A DNA stretch of 36,972 bases from a virus: the IMG/VR virus record IMGVR_UViG_3300010371_000074, positions 1 to 36,972 of that record; one strand, written 5' to 3'. The position numbers were made by a program, and so were the translations under genes. How positions within the stretch are numbered: the first letter of the stretch is position 1; each line of letters begins with the position of its first letter. Positions 8,427 through 15,938 of this stretch are shown one piece after another. The notes beneath the pieces were generated by a model, which ran no database searches, was not told the DNA's origin, and worked only from the letters and a program-made list of their open reading frames with translations.

Positions 8427-9536
8427 ATGCCTACAGCAAAAATGGTGAAAAAAGAATTAAATCGAATTGAAGATATAATTTTTGTACCAGAAATAGATCA
8501 AACCTTTATTGAATATGGTTTTTATAATGATATCAAAAAAGTAATCAATTCACAATTATTTCATCCAGTTTATTTGGTAGGACATAAAGGAACTGGTAAA
8601 TCTCTTTCAATTCGCCAGGCTTGTGCTGAATTAAAAAGAGAATACATTGAAGTACCAATTACAATCCAAACGGATGAAGATGATTTACTTGGTGGATTTA
8701 GATTAATTCAAGGTGAGACTAAGTGGTATGATGGTCCAGTGGTGGAAGCAATGCGTCGAGGAGCCATTTTAAATTTGGATGAAGTAGATAAGGCTTCTGA
8801 GAAATTAATGGTTTTACAACCAGTCTTAAATGGCCAAGGTATTTTTCTTAAAAAAATTGGTAAATATGTTGAACCTGCAGAAGGATTTAATGTCTTTGCA
8901 ACAGCTAATACCAAAGGAAAAGGTGATGATTCTGGTAAATATGTGACTTCCAGAATTTTAGATGATGCTTTCTTTGGTAGATTTGCTGAAATGTATGAGG
9001 CTGATTATCCTGATTTTGATTTATATAAAAAGATATTAATAAAGAATTTTCAAAAACAGAATATTGATTGTAATGATATCAATATTCAATTTGTGGAATG
9101 TTTATCAAATTGGTCTGTAATGGTAAATAAGACCTATATGGATGAAGGGGTTTCTGAAAATGTAGATATTCGAGCATTAACCCATATTGTAAAGTCTTTT
9201 AAAATTCATGGTACCAAAAGAAAAGCATTACAAGGATTTTGTACCAAATTTGATATTGATACTAATAAAGCTTTGATGGAATTATATGAAAAAATTGATA
9301 TTGAAATAGATGGACCTGTCCAAAAGGAAGAAATACCAGAATCAAAACCATCATCTATAGATGAGGATCCATTAGAAGTAGAATTTGAATCGGTTACTTT
9401 TAATAATAAGAAAAAGAAAGCAAAAAATACAAATCCTTGGGTTGCTACAGATTCTGCTAAAGAATCTGAAGAAGAAATTATTTCTGGTATTTTACCTGAA
9501 GGATTTACAGATTTTGATAAATTAAGACCATTTTAA
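8427..9536 (+). CDS. MoxR/CobS-like AAA ATPase
   Basis: The 369-residue protein has Walker A GHKGTGKS near residue 53, Walker B LNLDEVDKA near residue 115, and a VFATANTKGKGDDSG sensor-1 segment near residue 155, the pattern of CobS and MoxR AAA+ proteins. After residue ~290 the sequence becomes acidic and low in complexity, ending in a GFTDFDKLRPF tail. CobS-like ATPases are common in T4-like marine phages. In bacteria they act as hexamers with a VWA/MIDAS partner, here the divergent 611-residue protein. It ends just before the sliding clamp promoter. Confidence 0.86.
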   Translation: MPTAKMVKKELNRIEDIIFVPEIDQTFIEYGFYNDIKKVINSQLFHPVYLVGHKGTGKSLSIRQACAELKREYIEVPITIQTDEDDLLGGFRLIQGETKWYDGPVVEAMRRGAILNLDEVDKASEKLMVLQPVLNGQGIFLKKIGKYVEPAEGFNVFATANTKGKGDDSGKYVTSRILDDAFFGRFAEMYEADYPDFDLYKKILIKNFQKQNIDCNDINIQFVECLSNWSVMVNKTYMDEGVSENVDIRALTHIVKSFKIHGTKRKALQGFCTKFDIDTNKALMELYEKIDIEIDGPVQKEEIPESKPSSIDEDPLEVEFESVTFNNKKKKAKNTNPWVATDSAKESEEEIISGILPEGFTDFDKLRPF

Positions 9537-9545
9537 ACAAAATAA

Positions 9546-9574
9546 TTGATAAATGAATTTTATTATGTTATAAT
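9546..9574 (+). promoter_or_regulatory. Strong sigma70-type promoter for the sliding clamp operon
   Basis: TTGATA (9546-9551), a 17-base spacer and TATAAT (9569-9574), with TGT before the -10. A good ribosome binding site AGGAG at 9583-9587 lies 7 bases before the TTG start at 9595. Unlike other promoters here it leaves room for a short leader of about 14 bases. Confidence 0.85.
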
Positions 9575-9594
9575 CAAGAAATAGGAGAAAGAAT

Positions 9595-10302
9595 TTGAAA
9601 ATTAGTAAGAATACAATTAGTATTGTACAGAATTTTGCTCTTTTTAATGATATTTTGGAATTTCGGGATGATAAGAGGTTAATTACAAAGAGCAATGATA
9701 AAACTGTGGTAGCACGAGCCGAGATTGCGGAAACTTTTCCTCAAACATTTGGTATTGCTGATTTAAATAAGTTTCTATCAACAATTAAGTTGTTTGAAAA
9801 TCCAATTTTTGAAATTAATGAAAAATCATTAATTATTCAAGAAGATGGAAAGAAGTTTCGGGTGGAATATACCTATTGTCCTCATGATATCTTTGAAAAA
9901 TTAAATGTCCCAACAGAGTTTAAGAAGATTGATGGTACAGTAGAAAAAGGTGAAGTAAGTTTTACACTTTCAGATGAAATGGTAAAAAAGATTGTTAAGG
10001 TTGCATCTACCTTAGCTACTCCTGATATTGTTTTGGAAGCAAAGAATGGTTCTTTGTCATTACTAGCAACAGATACAAAGCAGGAAGTTCCAAGCGCCTC
10101 GTTTGAATTAGCAGAAAAGGGTTATTCGGAAGATTTTTATTTGGTTTTCAAGTTAGAAAATTTAAAATTATTGGAAGGTCCATATTCTGTTTTGGTTTCA
10201 TCAAAAGGTCCTACTCGGTGGACAAACAAAGATTATAAGGTAAATTATTATATTCCTTTACAATCAACTGTTTCTGTATTTGAAAAGGCGGCTACTGCTT
10301 AA
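9595..10302 (+). CDS. 45: Sliding clamp (DNA polymerase processivity factor, gp45)
   Basis: This 235-residue protein corresponds to T4 gp45 (228 residues), the trimeric ring that tethers DNA polymerase and activates late transcription. It starts MKISKNTISIVQNFA, matching the T4 start MKLSKDTTALLKNFA, which fixes the start at TTG 9595. AGGAG lies 7 bases upstream. The remaining pattern (FEINEKSLIIQEDGKKF, then a C-terminal YKVNYYIPLQ strand) fits the two-domain clamp. It heads the replisome operon, followed by a zinc protein, a small protein and the clamp loader. The rare TTG start may tune expression; in T4, RegA represses gp45 translation and a regA gene lies downstream. Confidence 0.9.
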   Translation: MKISKNTISIVQNFALFNDILEFRDDKRLITKSNDKTVVARAEIAETFPQTFGIADLNKFLSTIKLFENPIFEINEKSLIIQEDGKKFRVEYTYCPHDIFEKLNVPTEFKKIDGTVEKGEVSFTLSDEMVKKIVKVASTLATPDIVLEAKNGSLSLLATDTKQEVPSASFELAEKGYSEDFYLVFKLENLKLLEGPYSVLVSSKGPTRWTNKDYKVNYYIPLQSTVSVFEKAATA

Positions 10303-10308
10303 AATAGA

Positions 10309-10554
10309 ATGGACAGTAAAATCCATTGTCAACATTGTGGTAAGAAAAGATATATGCAATTGGGCTTTTCTTACCTCGATGAGGATCAAACAAATAAATT
10401 GCAGTATGTTAATGTAAGAAGTGTATTGAAAATGTCTCAAAATAATACATTACCAAGGAATTTTCCAAAAGAATTAATTGGTTTTTGTCCTACTTGTTTA
10501 AAGTCAGGATTTTATGAATTGAAACCAGGTAGAATTATTTTAAAGGAATTATAA
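10309..10554 (+). CDS. Small zinc-ribbon protein
   Basis: The 81-residue product has CQHCG at residue 7 and CPTCLKSG at about residue 62, a four-cysteine zinc ribbon. No specific family is recognised. It lies 6 bases after the clamp gene and its stop overlaps the next ATG by one base or abuts it (TAAATGG), so it is co-transcribed with the clamp and clamp loader. A nucleic-acid-binding accessory role is possible. Confidence 0.65.
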   Translation: MDSKIHCQHCGKKRYMQLGFSYLDEDQTNKLQYVNVRSVLKMSQNNTLPRNFPKELIGFCPTCLKSGFYELKPGRIILKEL

Positions 10555-10758
10555 ATGGAATCTAAAAATGAAAAGACTTTGAATAGTTTTGTGGAATATT
10601 GTAAGGAACATCCAGACTACCGATTTTGGCAAGCATTACGAAATTGGACTGGTTATAATTTCGTTTTATTAACAGATGAAAATAAATGGATTAATTGGAA
10701 AGAAAAATTTCTAAATGATACTTACTTTTGGGAAGGTAAAGGAGTGATTAAAGATTAA
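10555..10758 (+). CDS. Small conserved phage protein
   Basis: The 67-residue product contains EYCKEHPDYRFWQALRNW and a DTYFWEGK segment, a pattern I associate with small conserved phage and bacterial proteins of unknown function. It is rich in Trp and aromatic residues and has no membrane segment. Its ATG directly abuts the upstream stop and the clamp loader gene begins 6 bases after it. Confidence 0.6.
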   Translation: MESKNEKTLNSFVEYCKEHPDYRFWQALRNWTGYNFVLLTDENKWINWKEKFLNDTYFWEGKGVIKD

Positions 10759-10764
10759 AAAATT

Positions 10765-11715
10765 ATGTCAATTAGTAAAGAAGTGATTTGGGCTGAGAAA
10801 TATAGACCACGAAAAATTCAAGATTGTATTTTACCAAATGATTTAAAGATTAAATTTCAAGGTATTGTTGATTCTGGAACATTACCTAATATGATTTTTT
10901 CTGGAAGTTCAGGAACTGGAAAAACAACTGTATCACAAGCATTAGCAGAAGAATTACAATGTGATTTCTTAAAAATTAATGCTTCTGAAAATGGTAATAT
11001 TGATACATTAAGAACACAAATCCGAAATTTTGCTAGTACTTCTTCCATTGAATTTTTTGGTGCTAGAAAAGAAATTCTTTTGGATGAGGCAGATGGTTTA
11101 AATGCAACCTCGACACAACCAGCATTAAGAGCATTTATTGAGGAATTTTCATCAAATACTAGTTTTATTTTAACCGTAAATCATAAAAATAAAGTAATTC
11201 CAGCGTTACATTCTCGCTGTCCAGTTATTGATTTTAAATTTCCAAAGACTGAACGACCAACATTAGCTAAAGCATTTTTGAAAAGGTTAGAAGAAATTTT
11301 AACCATTGAAAAGGTATCCTATGATAAGAAAGTTTTGGTAGAGCTAATTTCTAAGCTATTTCCTGATTTTCGTTCTATTCTTGGTAAATGTCAAGAATAT
11401 TCATTAGCTGGCAAGATTGATATTGGATTAATTGCTAATTTAGCAGAAACTAAATTATCTGATTTAGTGAAACATTTGAAATCAAAAGATTACGGAGCAA
11501 TGAGAAAATGGGTTACTAATAATTTGGATTCTGATGTTACTCGATTGTTCCGATTATTGTATGACCAAATGTATGATTATTTGCAACCACAATCAATTCC
11601 ACATGCAAATATTATTATTGCAGATGGTATGCATAAATCCGCATTTTCAGTAGACCAAGAAATTTTATTAACAGCACAATTAACTATTTTAATGGATGAA
11701 TGTGAATTTGTATAG
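10765..11715 (+). CDS. 44: Clamp loader large subunit (gp44)
   Basis: The 316-residue AAA+ protein matches T4 gp44 (319 residues), which with gp62 opens gp45 and loads it on primed DNA. It begins WAEKYRPRKIQDCIL, has Walker A GSSGTGKTT near residue 47, Walker B ILLDEADG near residue 108, sensor 1 FILTVNHKNKV, and the clamp-loader SRC motif in HSRCPVIDF near residue 152. It ends in TAG, after which the same frame stays open for 43 more coding-like codons. Confidence 0.93.
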   Translation: MSISKEVIWAEKYRPRKIQDCILPNDLKIKFQGIVDSGTLPNMIFSGSSGTGKTTVSQALAEELQCDFLKINASENGNIDTLRTQIRNFASTSSIEFFGARKEILLDEADGLNATSTQPALRAFIEEFSSNTSFILTVNHKNKVIPALHSRCPVIDFKFPKTERPTLAKAFLKRLEEILTIEKVSYDKKVLVELISKLFPDFRSILGKCQEYSLAGKIDIGLIANLAETKLSDLVKHLKSKDYGAMRKWVTNNLDSDVTRLFRLLYDQMYDYLQPQSIPHANIIIADGMHKSAFSVDQEILLTAQLTILMDECEFV

Positions 11716-11847
11716 GAGCAAAGTAGATACAATTGGTATTTCTGGGTTTGGTTGGAATCTATTCAAGAATATGAAGACAACAAAGAATCTTTATTAAATG
11801 GGATTAGAGAAGAATTAGATAGTGGTGAACCATTGGATGTTGGTTAA
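11716..11847 (+). other. Open frame continuing the clamp loader past its TAG
   Basis: Directly after the TAG of the clamp loader gene, the same frame runs for 43 codons. It encodes a Trp-rich then acidic stretch (RYNWYFWVWLESIQEYEDNK, then REELDSGEPLDVG) that looks like real protein. A good AGGAG (11714-11718) overlaps the stop, but no ATG, GTG or TTG lies at a proper distance in this frame. The first in-frame TTG is at 11752, giving 31 residues. It may be a short gene with an odd start, an amber-readthrough tail of the clamp loader, or the remains of a gene that lost its start. Confidence 0.4.
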
Positions 11848-11986
11848 AATTGGTAGATTAGGTTATAAATTAAAATTTTTACGAGAACCAAAAGCCACAA
11901 TGGGTTATGTGGTAACAGAAGAAGGAAATAAACTTTTGAAGGAAGGAATTGTGGAAACAAAGATTTCCAAAAAAGGTTGTGCTTAA
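11837..11986 (+). CDS. Small hypothetical protein (49 residues)
   Basis: The ATG at 11837 opens a 49-residue frame, MLVKIGRLGYKLKFLREPK and on to KISKKGCA. It overlaps the end of the previous open frame by 11 bases, the style of this operon. It is basic, soluble and unrecognised. A VVTEEGNKLLKEGI segment looks like a normal amphipathic element. Confidence 0.5.
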   Translation: MLVKIGRLGYKLKFLREPKATMGYVVTEEGNKLLKEGIVETKISKKGCA

Positions 11987-12137
11987 TATTTTAAGCCTTT
12001 GTTTATCATTAATAATTGGAACAATAATTTTTTATATTACTGATTATAATTTGTGGATTACTGTTCCAATTTCAATACCTATTTCAATGTTATGTGGATA
12101 TTATGGAAGCAAAATATCAAGAAAAAAAACCATTTGA
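11949..12137 (+). CDS. Small two-pass membrane protein
   Basis: The product has two hydrophobic segments: about residues 11-28 (VVLNILSLCLSLIIGTII) and 34-52, followed by a basic tail SKISRKKTI. The start is uncertain. TTG 11949 has GGAAGGA immediately upstream, and GTG 11979 would give about 52 residues and a shorter overlap with the preceding small gene. It lies between clamp loader subunit genes, where a membrane protein is unexpected. No family is recognised. Confidence 0.5.
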   Translation: MWKQRFPKKVVLNILSLCLSLIIGTIIFYITDYNLWITVPISIPISMLCGYYGSKISRKKTI

Positions 12138-12360
12138 ATTATTGAATATTTTTCATGATAAGATTGTTTATTTCTTTAATGAATTTAAAACTAAATCATT
12201 AGAGGAACAAAAATTCTTAGATGAAATAAGGCATGGTTTATTGGATTATTTAGAATTGAGTAAATTAGGAGATCCAAGAAGAAGGATTTCAAATCCACCT
12301 AAAAAGGAATCCAAAAGAAAGAAAAAGATTATGTCTTCTAGTCTGGAAGATTTCCTATGA
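12103..12360 (+). CDS. Small basic protein, possible gp33-like late transcription co-activator
   Basis: The 85-residue product (from ATG 12103; GTG 12094 is an alternative) has a helical middle with EEQKFLDEIRHGLLDYLEL, a Lys/Arg-rich linker near residue 65, and the C-terminus SSSLEDFL. T4 gp33 is a small protein that bridges RNA polymerase and the sliding clamp and ends in a clamp-binding LDFLL-type tail. The similar size, tail and position beside the clamp loader genes suggest a gp33-like role. Overall sequence similarity was not shown, so this is an inference. The stop overlaps the gp62 start (ATGA). Confidence 0.45.
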   Translation: MEAKYQEKKPFELLNIFHDKIVYFFNEFKTKSLEEQKFLDEIRHGLLDYLELSKLGDPRRRISNPPKKESKRKKKIMSSSLEDFL

Positions 12361-12776
12361 GTTTTGAATTAAAAGATTATTTAAACGCTATTAATTTTGA
12401 TAAAACAAATATTATGGAAGAATCTGATGATCCACAATTTGCTGAAAATCAGTATAATCCATACATTGTAAATCGGATTTTAAGTTTTTTTCCAGATTGT
12501 ATTTTCTTTGTACAGGATATGAATGAATATCCGATGTTAGATAAGAGAATGCAATTTGATTATTACCTATATAGTATTAGGAAGAAAAAGCGATTTCATC
12601 CTTGGTTAAAAAAAGAAGAGGATGAAAATGTGAAAAATGTAGCAAAATATTTTGATATTTCATTGAGAATTGCTCAAGATTATGTTAAGTTATTAACTGA
12701 TAATCAATTAGAGGAAATAAAGAATTCTACCAGTGAAGGTGGAGTAGTTAAGAAAGTAAATAAAAGGAAAAAATAA
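12357..12776 (+). CDS. 62: Clamp loader small subunit (gp62)
   Basis: The 139-residue protein matches the gp62 pattern of T4-like phages. It has VNRILSFFPDCIFFVQDMN near residue 38 (T4: VENALSQFPECMPAVYAMN), FDYYLYSIRKKKRFHPWLK near residue 67 (T4: FNYLMAAVPRGKRYGKWAK), and an ending with YFDISLRIAQDYVKLLTDNQL. It is shorter than T4 gp62 (187 residues) but near the size of marine T4-like versions. One gp62 joins four gp44 in the loader. It sits between the candidate gp33-like gene and regA. Confidence 0.85.
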   Translation: MSFELKDYLNAINFDKTNIMEESDDPQFAENQYNPYIVNRILSFFPDCIFFVQDMNEYPMLDKRMQFDYYLYSIRKKKRFHPWLKKEEDENVKNVAKYFDISLRIAQDYVKLLTDNQLEEIKNSTSEGGVVKKVNKRKK

Positions 12777-12787
12777 TTAATTAATAT

Positions 12788-13219
12788 ATGTTAGATACAA
12801 TGGATATTTACCAAAATGTTGGGGTTGAGGTATTACTTAAGGACCAAGATAGTTTTTTGAAAGTGAAGGAAACATTGACTCGAATTGGTATTCCTTCATT
12901 CCAAAAAAAGACCTTGGTTCAAAGTTGCATTATTCTCCATAAGCGCGGACATTATCGTATTCTTGGTTTTAAAGAAGCTTTTCTTTTAGATGGAAAGGAA
13001 TCGACATTTACACAAGATGATAAAGCCCGCCGGAATCTAATTGTAAGTTTATTGGTAAGTTGGAAGCTGGTAACATTAGCAAATCCAAATGAAAAATTAG
13101 AACCGATTGCTCCTATTAATTCCGTAAAGATTCTATCTCATGGTGAAAAGGGTAATTGGCAATTAAAATCAAAATATCAAGTTGGTAAGAAACATCGAGT
13201 ATTTACAAAAGTAGCGTAA
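12788..13219 (+). CDS. regA: RegA translational repressor
   Basis: The 143-residue protein aligns well with T4 RegA (122 residues). It has SFLKVKETLTRIGI (T4 DFLKVKETLTRMGI), LVQSCIILHKRGHYRILGFKE (T4 LYQSCHILQKKGLYYIVHFKE), and a DDKARRNLIVSLLVSWKLV segment (T4 EDEVRRDSIAWLLEDWGLI). RegA binds the start regions of early phage mRNAs and blocks translation. An ATG at 12800 is an alternative start; the family begins only a few residues before the conserved VEVLLKD strand. Its place between 62 and 43 is as in T4. Confidence 0.95.
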   Translation: MLDTMDIYQNVGVEVLLKDQDSFLKVKETLTRIGIPSFQKKTLVQSCIILHKRGHYRILGFKEAFLLDGKESTFTQDDKARRNLIVSLLVSWKLVTLANPNEKLEPIAPINSVKILSHGEKGNWQLKSKYQVGKKHRVFTKVA

Positions 13220-14164
13220 ATGGAAAAACTACACGTAGTAACACCTGTTTTTAATTCTTGTAGGTATAAGTCCAGATACAAATTATATAATGATTTTGAA
13301 AATAGGTTATTAAAGAATCCAAATGTGGTGCTTCATACTATTGAAGCATCCTTTGGAGACCGGCCGCACGAAATTACTGATCCTTATCATCCAAATCATA
13401 TTCAGGTAATAACTAATCAAGAATTTTTTTGTAAAGAAAATCTAATTAATATTTGTATTTTAAGAAGTGTACCAAGTGAGGCTAATTATATTGCTTGGAT
13501 AGATGCAGATGTAAATTGGGTCCGTGATGATTGGGCTGAAGAAACCGTCCACCAATTACAGCATTTTGATGTGGTACAAATGTTTTCACAAGTTCATGAC
13601 TTAGGTCCAAATCATGAAATTATTCAAAAACATACTGGATTTGGATATGCTTATCAACATCATTTACCACATTCTCAATTTGACTTTAAATTTTTAAGTC
13701 CTTATAATTATGATAAGTCTTGTTTTTGGCATCCTGGTTTTGCTTGGGCCGCTCGGAGAAGTGCTTTAGATGTTACTGGAAACTTATTAGATTGGGCTAT
13801 TGTTGGTGCCGGCGATCATTTGATGGCATTAGCCTTTATTGGTGAAATTGATAAAGGATATCACGAAAATTGTAGTTATGGATTTAGAAAAGCCGCTACC
13901 GAATGGCAAAAGAAAGCTTTAAAATTACAAGGTAATATTGGTTATGTTGATGGAGCATTGATTCATCATTGGCATGGAAAAAAGAAAAATAGGCAATATC
14001 GTGAAAGATGGCAAATCTCTGTGGAACATAATTTTGATCCATATATGGACATTTCTCATAATTCATTTGGACTAATTACTTTGACAGATAAGAAACCACA
14101 GTTAAGATATGATATTCGAAATTATTTGCGGGTTAGAAATGAGGATTCTACAGATTTGGTGTAA
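13220..14164 (+). CDS. Glycosyltransferase, GT-A-like
   Basis: The 314-residue protein begins LHVVTPVFNSCRYKSR, a GT2-like nucleotide-sugar-binding strand, and has a DxD-type metal motif in YIAWIDADVNW near residue 93. Later it has FAWAARRSAL near residue 178, WAIVGAGDHLM near residue 193, and GALIHHWHGKK near residue 250, as in phage and bacterial glycosyltransferases that act on acceptor sugars or bases. It starts directly at the regA stop (TAAATGG). DNA glucosylation as in T4 or modification of a surface glycan are both possible; the sequence does not decide. Confidence 0.78.
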   Translation: MEKLHVVTPVFNSCRYKSRYKLYNDFENRLLKNPNVVLHTIEASFGDRPHEITDPYHPNHIQVITNQEFFCKENLINICILRSVPSEANYIAWIDADVNWVRDDWAEETVHQLQHFDVVQMFSQVHDLGPNHEIIQKHTGFGYAYQHHLPHSQFDFKFLSPYNYDKSCFWHPGFAWAARRSALDVTGNLLDWAIVGAGDHLMALAFIGEIDKGYHENCSYGFRKAATEWQKKALKLQGNIGYVDGALIHHWHGKKKNRQYRERWQISVEHNFDPYMDISHNSFGLITLTDKKPQLRYDIRNYLRVRNEDSTDLV

Positions 14165-14167
14165 GTG

Positions 14168-14362
14168 ATGGCAGGAACCAAAAAAGAATTGTACCATGAT
14201 AGATTATTAGAATTTGAGGATGAAAATATAGATTACCAATTTTTTGTATCCGAAGTTAAAAAAGTTTTACCAGATATAATTGGTAAATTATCGGGTATTG
14301 ATTCTCTTTTTGATTCTGTGTTACACTTAGAAAAGTTACTGGAAAAAGCAGATTTGTTATGA
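14168..14362 (+). CDS. Small hypothetical protein
   Basis: The 64-residue acidic product (ATG 14168; GTG 14165 also possible) is predicted helical, ending in SVLHLEKLLEKADLL, which could form a short coiled coil. It is unrecognised. Its TGA overlaps the ATG of the next small gene. Confidence 0.5.
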   Translation: MAGTKKELYHDRLLEFEDENIDYQFFVSEVKKVLPDIIGKLSGIDSLFDSVLHLEKLLEKADLL

Positions 14363-14511
14363 AACATAAAGTGGATGTTAACCAATTTGTAAAAGAGTTA
14401 TCTAGGGAAAGAATTGGTAATATAAAGCCAGGAAAAATAATTGCACTAAAAAAGGATAGAAAACCAAAATATGACAAAAAAGAATTTGAAAAAGAAGAAA
14501 ACGAAGATTAG
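14359..14511 (+). CDS. Small highly charged hypothetical protein
   Basis: The 50-residue frame starts at an ATGA overlap with the preceding gene. It is very rich in Lys, Arg, Glu and Asp (for example KIIALKKDRKPKYDKKEF) and ends EKEENED before a TAG. It overlaps the next gene by 41 bases, more than usual here, so it is less secure than its neighbours. Confidence 0.4.
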   Translation: MKHKVDVNQFVKELSRERIGNIKPGKIIALKKDRKPKYDKKEFEKEENED

Positions 14512-14704
14512 TGCATCCGAATATCTCCAGTTAATTGGTTTAAAAACACTGGCTAATAATCATTTAAAAATATTATATACAATTCAATCAGCAATGAATG
14601 ATTTGTTAGAATTAAAAGATAATGATTATGTAGGCGATTTGGTTTGGTATGAGTTTGAAAATATAGATGGTATTTTAGAAAAACTGAATATTGAAAAGGA
14701 ATAA
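14471..14704 (+). CDS. Small hypothetical protein
   Basis: The 77-residue product has a basic N-terminus (TKKNLKKKKTKISASEY) and a helical, acidic remainder ending IDGILEKLNIEKE. It is unrecognised and has no membrane segment. It could bind nucleic acid through the basic end, but nothing further supports that. Confidence 0.5.
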   Translation: MTKKNLKKKKTKISASEYLQLIGLKTLANNHLKILYTIQSAMNDLLELKDNDYVGDLVWYEFENIDGILEKLNIEKE

Positions 14705-14708
14705 ATTT

Positions 14709-15143
14709 ATGTTTGTTAATACTGATGAATTTGGTAAATTAAGAATTACTTTTACCCATGAACGAAATGATTTGCATACTTGGTTAGAACCTCTTGACAA
14801 TGGTTATAATCAGGTACATGTAGAGAAGATAAAATTGAATAAAAAAGAAATCAATTCTAATAAATCTCCGAGAGCACATACCATTTGTAAAATTTTTAAG
14901 TGTAATTTATTACCAGAAAAAAAAGAAGGTCAACGTTATTTTACAAATAGTGAAGAAATATTATCGGAAGGTGTAGCAACTTGCCATCCAAATGATAATT
15001 TTGATAAGAAAATTGGCAGAAAAAATTCTCTGTTATATGCATTAGCAGGTTTGAAATTTAAATTTAATGGTAATGTACGAAAGGAAACTATTCAACAAAT
15101 TGTAGATGAATATGTTTCATTTACAGGACATAAATTAGCATGA
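14709..15143 (+). CDS. Hypothetical protein
   Basis: The 144-residue product is not recognised. ATG 14709 is preferred because AAGGA lies 8 bases upstream (14696-14700); a TTG at 14691 would extend it by six residues. It contains MFVNTDEFGKLRITFTHE, then HTICKIFKCNLL with two cysteines, a GVATCHPNDNF segment, and SLLYALAGLKF. The last resembles the SLxxAL helix of phage proteins that process small ligands, but no family can be assigned. The stop overlaps the next start (ATGA). Confidence 0.6.
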   Translation: MFVNTDEFGKLRITFTHERNDLHTWLEPLDNGYNQVHVEKIKLNKKEINSNKSPRAHTICKIFKCNLLPEKKEGQRYFTNSEEILSEGVATCHPNDNFDKKIGRKNSLLYALAGLKFKFNGNVRKETIQQIVDEYVSFTGHKLA

Positions 15144-15394
15144 CTACAAATGAACAAATGGTAAAAATTCTTCAGGATTCTAATCCTGAAATCCAGATTC
15201 AATTAGATTTGAAGAAAATCATTTATGAAGAAATTGATTCTTTAATCCAGCGCGGAAAAGGATTAATTGTTTATCATTTCACCGCCGCGGTCGATCCAAA
15301 TACTATTTTGGAAGTATTACGTTATTATTCCAATTCCAAGTGGAATGCAAGAATCCGAGCAGAAGAAACAGAAATTAAATTAATTTTATCATAA
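15140..15394 (+). CDS. Small hypothetical protein
   Basis: The 84-residue product has an alpha/beta pattern, with a helix up to residue 38, a GLIVYHFTAAVDP strand-turn, then a helix ILEVLRYYSNS and a final strand EIKLILS. No family is recognised. It starts at an ATGA overlap and the zinc-ribbon gene follows 2 bases after its stop. Confidence 0.55.
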   Translation: MTTNEQMVKILQDSNPEIQIQLDLKKIIYEEIDSLIQRGKGLIVYHFTAAVDPNTILEVLRYYSNSKWNARIRAEETEIKLILS

Positions 15395-15396
15395 CT

Positions 15397-15591
15397 ATGC
15401 CATATTACCAATTTATTTGTAAAGAATGTGGTGAGGAATTGAATATTCAATTAAAAATGACAGAAAATTTACCAAAAAATCATGTACAATTTAAATCCAA
15501 ATGTAATGGTAAATTAGAACAAAAATTATCACCTCCTTTATTAAATTTTGTTGGTAGTGGTTTTTATGTGAATGATTATAAGAAGAAATGA
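15397..15591 (+). CDS. FmdB-like zinc-ribbon protein
   Basis: The 64-residue product begins YYQFICKECGEEL and later has CNGKLEQKLSPP and the ending NFVGSGFYVNDYKKK. This is the pattern of FmdB-family zinc ribbons (Y.F.C..CG at the start, GSGFY..DY at the end), though the second CxxC is reduced to a single Cys. Family members are small putative regulatory proteins of unknown target. It is cotranscribed with the neighbouring small genes. Confidence 0.72.
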   Translation: MPYYQFICKECGEELNIQLKMTENLPKNHVQFKSKCNGKLEQKLSPPLLNFVGSGFYVNDYKKK

Positions 15592-15938
15592 GATTAGAAT
15601 TTCTTTTTTACGATGCGGAATTGGTGGCTGTAAATAAAAAACCAAAAAATATTAATAAATTAATTAATAATTTAAAGTTACCAATTCCAATCTTTTTAGG
15701 ACTTCATCCACATAAAATAGGAGAAATTACTAAAATTCATTTTAAAGATGATAAAATATTAGCTGATGGGAATTGTAAATGTAATGAGGAAGCGGTAGAT
15801 ATTATTTCAGGAATTTTACAACATCATTCCAAAATTCAATTCCAATATACTAATATTCGGTTAACCAAAATTTTCTTAACATTTGGAAAATATATTAAAA
15901 CAAAATGGTCAGTGGGAGAAATTCAAAAATCTAAATGA
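15588..15938 (+). CDS. Hypothetical protein
   Basis: The 116-residue product contains PIFLGLHPHKIGEITKI, a KILADGNCKCNEEAVDI segment, and a basic C-terminal region. It has two cysteines (CKC) near residue 65. No family is recognised. It overlaps both neighbours by 4 bases. Confidence 0.55.
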   Translation: MRLEFLFYDAELVAVNKKPKNINKLINNLKLPIPIFLGLHPHKIGEITKIHFKDDKILADGNCKCNEEAVDIISGILQHHSKIQFQYTNIRLTKIFLTFGKYIKTKWSVGEIQKSK

